Shown: positions 61,370 through 64,000 of the stretch, piece by piece
Layout: every line of letters starts with the position of its first letter
Position numbering within the stretch: position 1 is the stretch's first letter
Assembly: GCF_013912375.1 (NCBI RefSeq)
Contig: NZ_JACETV010000001.1
Coordinates: 558,001-622,000 of the forward strand
Source: Emticicia sp. BO119
Lineage (GTDB): Bacteria; Bacteroidota; Bacteroidia; Cytophagales; Spirosomataceae
Reading direction: 5' to 3'
Length of the DNA stretch: 64,000 bases
Made by a program: the position numbers and the translations under genes
The notes under the pieces: generated by a model
Seen by the model: only the letters and a program-made list of their open reading frames with translations
What the model was told of the DNA's origin: nothing
Databases searched by the model: none

Positions 61370-61978
61370 TTAAATTCCTACTGCTTTCTTGAAGTCTTCA
61401 TTAGATGGAAGAACTTTATCCCGGAAGAAATGGGTCAATTCGCCATTTTCGTTAATTACGTACTTACTAAAATTCCAGTTTGGAGCGTTATCATTCCACC
61501 CATTCAATTCTTTATGTGTAAGCCATTGGTATAATGGTGCCTGGTCTTCACCTAAAACACTTACTTTTTCAAGCATCTGGAAAGTTACACCATAATTCTT
61601 TTGACAGAATTCTGCAATCTCTTCATTTGTACCAGGTTCTTGTGATTTAAAATTGTTAGCAGGAATCCCCAATACCACAATTTTATCACCATATTGCTTG
61701 TGAAATGCTTGCCACTCAGCATATTGAGGGGTGTTGCCACATTTTGAAGCTACATTTATTACCACTACTTTTTTACCTTTATAGCGGCTGAAGTTAATTG
61801 TTTCTTTGCCATCAAGCGATTTCAATGAATAATCGTAAAACGATCCTTTTGCCACAGAAGTTGATGGTCGGCCTTCGTTGAATTCTCTGTCAGAGAAAAT
61901 AAGTTTTATTGTTCTGAAACTCATAGTTCCGATAATAGCCAAAAGGGCTAATGATGCTAAAATAAGGGTCTTTTTCAT
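61370..61978 (-). CDS. Glutathione peroxidase family (thiol peroxidase-like) protein
   Basis: 202 residues with a signal or anchor helix (1-20). GPx fold with catalytic Cys in VINVASKCGNTPQYAEWQ (Cys in place of Sec), VLGIPANNFKSQEPG (about 97-111) and WNFSKYVIN (about 168-176), giving the Cys, Gln/Asn and Trp active-site residues. It reduces peroxides, probably with thioredoxin as reductant. Exported to the envelope, by the N-terminal helix. Confidence 0.92.
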   Translation of the reverse strand: MKKTLILASLALLAIIGTMSFRTIKLIFSDREFNEGRPSTSVAKGSFYDYSLKSLDGKETINFSRYKGKKVVVINVASKCGNTPQYAEWQAFHKQYGDKIVVLGIPANNFKSQEPGTNEEIAEFCQKNYGVTFQMLEKVSVLGEDQAPLYQWLTHKELNGWNDNAPNWNFSKYVINENGELTHFFRDKVLPSNEDFKKAVGI

Positions 61979-62028
61979 TTAATTGAATTGTTTAGAACGG
62001 TATGCGTTGAGATTGAAAGATTCGGGTA

Positions 62029-63804
62029 TTACATTCTGATTGGTACTTCTATGCCTAATAACGCAGTTGCCTTGCGAATTGTTTCCGAAACAGCTTTTAT
62101 TAATGCCAGACGAAACTGCTGTTTATCAGTATCTGTTTCGTTCATGATAGAAATCTCGGCATAAAACTGATTAAAAGTCTTTGCTAATTCATAAGTGTAG
62201 TTGGCAATAACTGATGGTGAATACTCATCACCAGCTTTTTTAACGGCATTCGGATACTCACTCAGAACAAAAATTAATTCAGTTTCAGATTTTGCTATTT
62301 CTACATTTTTAATCCGGCTATTTACTGAAATGCCCTGTGAAGACGCCTTCCGCAAAATAGAACAGATACGTGCATGAGTATATTGAATAAAAGGCCCGGT
62401 ATTGCCTTCAAAACTGATTGAATCCGCCGGATTAAATAGCATTTTCTTCTTAGGGTCTACCTTCAATAAAAAATATTTCAATGCCCCTAAAGCAATCATC
62501 TGAAATAAAATATCAGCGTCCTCATTCGTAAAATCATCAATTTTGCCCCGTTCACGGGTTGTTACTTCGGCCGTTTCAATCATTTCGTCTACCAGATCAT
62601 CCGCATCAACCACTGTTCCCTCACGAGACTTCATTTTGCCCTCAGGTAATTCAACCATGCCATAACTCAGATGATAACAACCATCAGCATAATTACGACC
62701 CAGTTTTTTCATGATCGCAAAAAGCACTTCAAAGTGATAGTCCTGTTCGTTGCCTACTACCCATATAGCTTTGTTAATATGGAAATCATGGAATTTAAGG
62801 TCGGTAGTCCCTAAATCCTGGGTAATATATACTGAAGTACCGTCGGCACGAAGCACTAATTTTTCGTCAAGCCCTTCTTCTTTTAAATCAATCCAAACAC
62901 TTCCATTCTCTTTCTTAAAGAAAATGCCACTCAATAAGCCTTCCTCTACTAAATCTTTTCCTAACAAATAAGTATTTGATTCATAGTAAGTTTTGTCAAA
63001 TGATACACCTATTTTCTGATAAGTTTCGTTGAAACCTGCAAAAACCCAGTCGTTCATTTTACGCCACAAGGCAACAGTTTCTTTATCACCTTGTTCCCAC
63101 TTAATAAGCATTTCCTGTACCGCTTTAATAGCCGGGGCATTCTTTTTGGCCTCTTCCTCGCTCATGCCTTCCTGCATTAAGGCTGCAACCTCACTTTTGT
63201 AATGTTTATCAAAAATTACATAGTATTTACCGGCCAGATGGTCACCTTTGATACCGGACGATTCCGGTGTTTCTCCATTTCCAAATTGCTGATAAGCCCA
63301 CATGGATTTACAGATATGCACACCTCGGTCATTTACCAGACAGGTTTTAACTACATCATAACCATTGGCTTCTAATATTTTTGATACAGAAAAACCCAGG
63401 AAGTTATTTCTTAAATGCCCTAAATGCAGCGGTTTGTTAGTATTAGGCGATGAATACTCAACCATTACGGATTGATTATTCTTAGGTAAAATGCCAAAGT
63501 TTTCATCGGCTAAAATGCCATTCAAAATATCAAACCATACTTCGTCGGCCAATACAAGGTTCAAAAAGCCTTGTACAACATTATAATTTTTAATATAGGT
63601 TGTGTTGGTCTTTAAATATTCTCCTATGGCATTGGCAATATCAGCAGGGCTTTTTCGGAGTTGTTTCACCAAGGCAAAAACCACATAGGTATAGTTTCCT
63701 TCAAAATCACTTTTGGTAGGTTGTAAAATCACTTCTTCTTCTACCTGAAATAATGCTGATAAGGCCTGCTTGATAGCAGATTTTAATGATAATTCGATAT
63801 TCAT
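62029..63804 (-). CDS. argS: Arginyl-tRNA synthetase
   Basis: 591 residues from ATG 63804 (MNIELSLKSAIKQALSALF). Class I enzyme: N-terminal Add-1 domain (1-110), HIGH-type motif PNTNKPLHLGHLRNN (about 125-139), KMSKS-type motif KMKSREGTVV (about 388-397) and a C-terminal anticodon-binding helical domain (about 470-591, YTHARICSILRKAS). It charges tRNA-Arg. The longer frame to 63837 adds 11 residues without similarity. A TACTTTTG box lies 41 bases upstream on this strand. Confidence 0.95.
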   Translation of the reverse strand: MNIELSLKSAIKQALSALFQVEEEVILQPTKSDFEGNYTYVVFALVKQLRKSPADIANAIGEYLKTNTTYIKNYNVVQGFLNLVLADEVWFDILNGILADENFGILPKNNQSVMVEYSSPNTNKPLHLGHLRNNFLGFSVSKILEANGYDVVKTCLVNDRGVHICKSMWAYQQFGNGETPESSGIKGDHLAGKYYVIFDKHYKSEVAALMQEGMSEEEAKKNAPAIKAVQEMLIKWEQGDKETVALWRKMNDWVFAGFNETYQKIGVSFDKTYYESNTYLLGKDLVEEGLLSGIFFKKENGSVWIDLKEEGLDEKLVLRADGTSVYITQDLGTTDLKFHDFHINKAIWVVGNEQDYHFEVLFAIMKKLGRNYADGCYHLSYGMVELPEGKMKSREGTVVDADDLVDEMIETAEVTTRERGKIDDFTNEDADILFQMIALGALKYFLLKVDPKKKMLFNPADSISFEGNTGPFIQYTHARICSILRKASSQGISVNSRIKNVEIAKSETELIFVLSEYPNAVKKAGDEYSPSVIANYTYELAKTFNQFYAEISIMNETDTDKQQFRLALIKAVSETIRKATALLGIEVPIRM

Positions 63805-64000
63805 AGATTGTGAGTAATGCTTCTTTGTGAAGCGCAATTTTCTGCAAAAGTAAGGTTTTTTCGTCAGAAAAATATGGTTTATTCGGGGTGTTGTTGTTCA
63901 GGATGTTTTTTTATCTTGTATAAGATCAATTTGTAATCTGAATGTTATTATGGATATTGAATAAATCCTTCTATGTTCTTCCTGAAACTGATGAATTAAA

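Overview
The window reads as chromosomal DNA of a low-GC member of the Bacteroidota, most likely a cytophagal bacterium (order Cytophagales). The evidence is: promoters of the phylum type (a TAnnTTTG -7 box, sometimes with TTG about 19 bases upstream); type IX secretion sorting domains of both the gliding type and the short type A form; SusC-era outer-membrane receptors with carboxypeptidase-like plugs; stand-alone LytTR proteins; PD40/OmpA proteins; a menaquinone gene (menA); and the local type III polyketide synthase gene set. Nearly every gene is intact and typical of a core chromosome. No insertion sequence, prophage, CRISPR array, tRNA or rRNA was recognised.

Layout. 1-13.4 kb: the edge of a membrane protein gene, a TonB-type receptor, a Rieske/DUF5777/YceI operon, an ECF sigma factor with a membrane-anchored barrel protein, a tricorn-like S41 protease, and a second TonB-type receptor. 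13.3-15.2 kb: a decayed zone with a third, broken copy of the receptor promoter and 5' end, an SRPBCC gene and a small Cys-rich gene without a normal start. 15.3-20.5 kb: aroC, an O-methyltransferase, a LysM lytic transglycosylase, a DUF3109 protein and an alkyltransferase-like protein. 20.6-24 kb: the Fo half of ATP synthase. 24-30.4 kb: glycerate kinase, small-subunit methylmalonyl-CoA mutase, dnaA, coaE, a glycosyltransferase and YbaB. 30.5-35.4 kb: a large type IX cargo protein and a compact type III PKS, methyltransferase and CrtA-like monooxygenase cluster. 35.5-41.3 kb: two operons around a Crp/Fnr regulator. 41.4-50 kb: a LysE exporter, GyrI-like, SpoU methyltransferase, a secreted metalloprotease, an OmpA/GT-C-like/acyltransferase operon and a cytochrome c. 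50-64 kb: a CocE hydrolase, Nfu, an enlarged Ddl, LytTR genes, TPR and OmpA proteins, AraC, menA, glutathione peroxidase and argS.

The most notable signals are regulatory. (i) The two TonB-type receptor genes and the broken third copy each carry a CCCCAAnATGGGG-like palindrome centred exactly 31 bases upstream of the first base of the -7 box, with no -33 element. (ii) Both operons flanking the Crp/Fnr gene carry a TGTC-N8-GAC(A/T) palindrome centred 29.5 bases upstream of an identical TACTTTTG -7 box. Both arrangements fit activator-dependent promoters bound near -42. (iii) A perfect promoter at 490-519 is bracketed by two CTACGAA-N4-TTCGTA(G/A) palindromes of BlaI/MecI type, without an obvious dedicated gene. 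The Crp/Fnr locus (YHS, DoxX, ATP-grasp, regulator, DM13, outer-membrane protein, YceI, DinB) is the best candidate for an undescribed envelope or redox regulon. The PKS/methyltransferase/CrtA trio is the best candidate for an undescribed small-molecule pathway.
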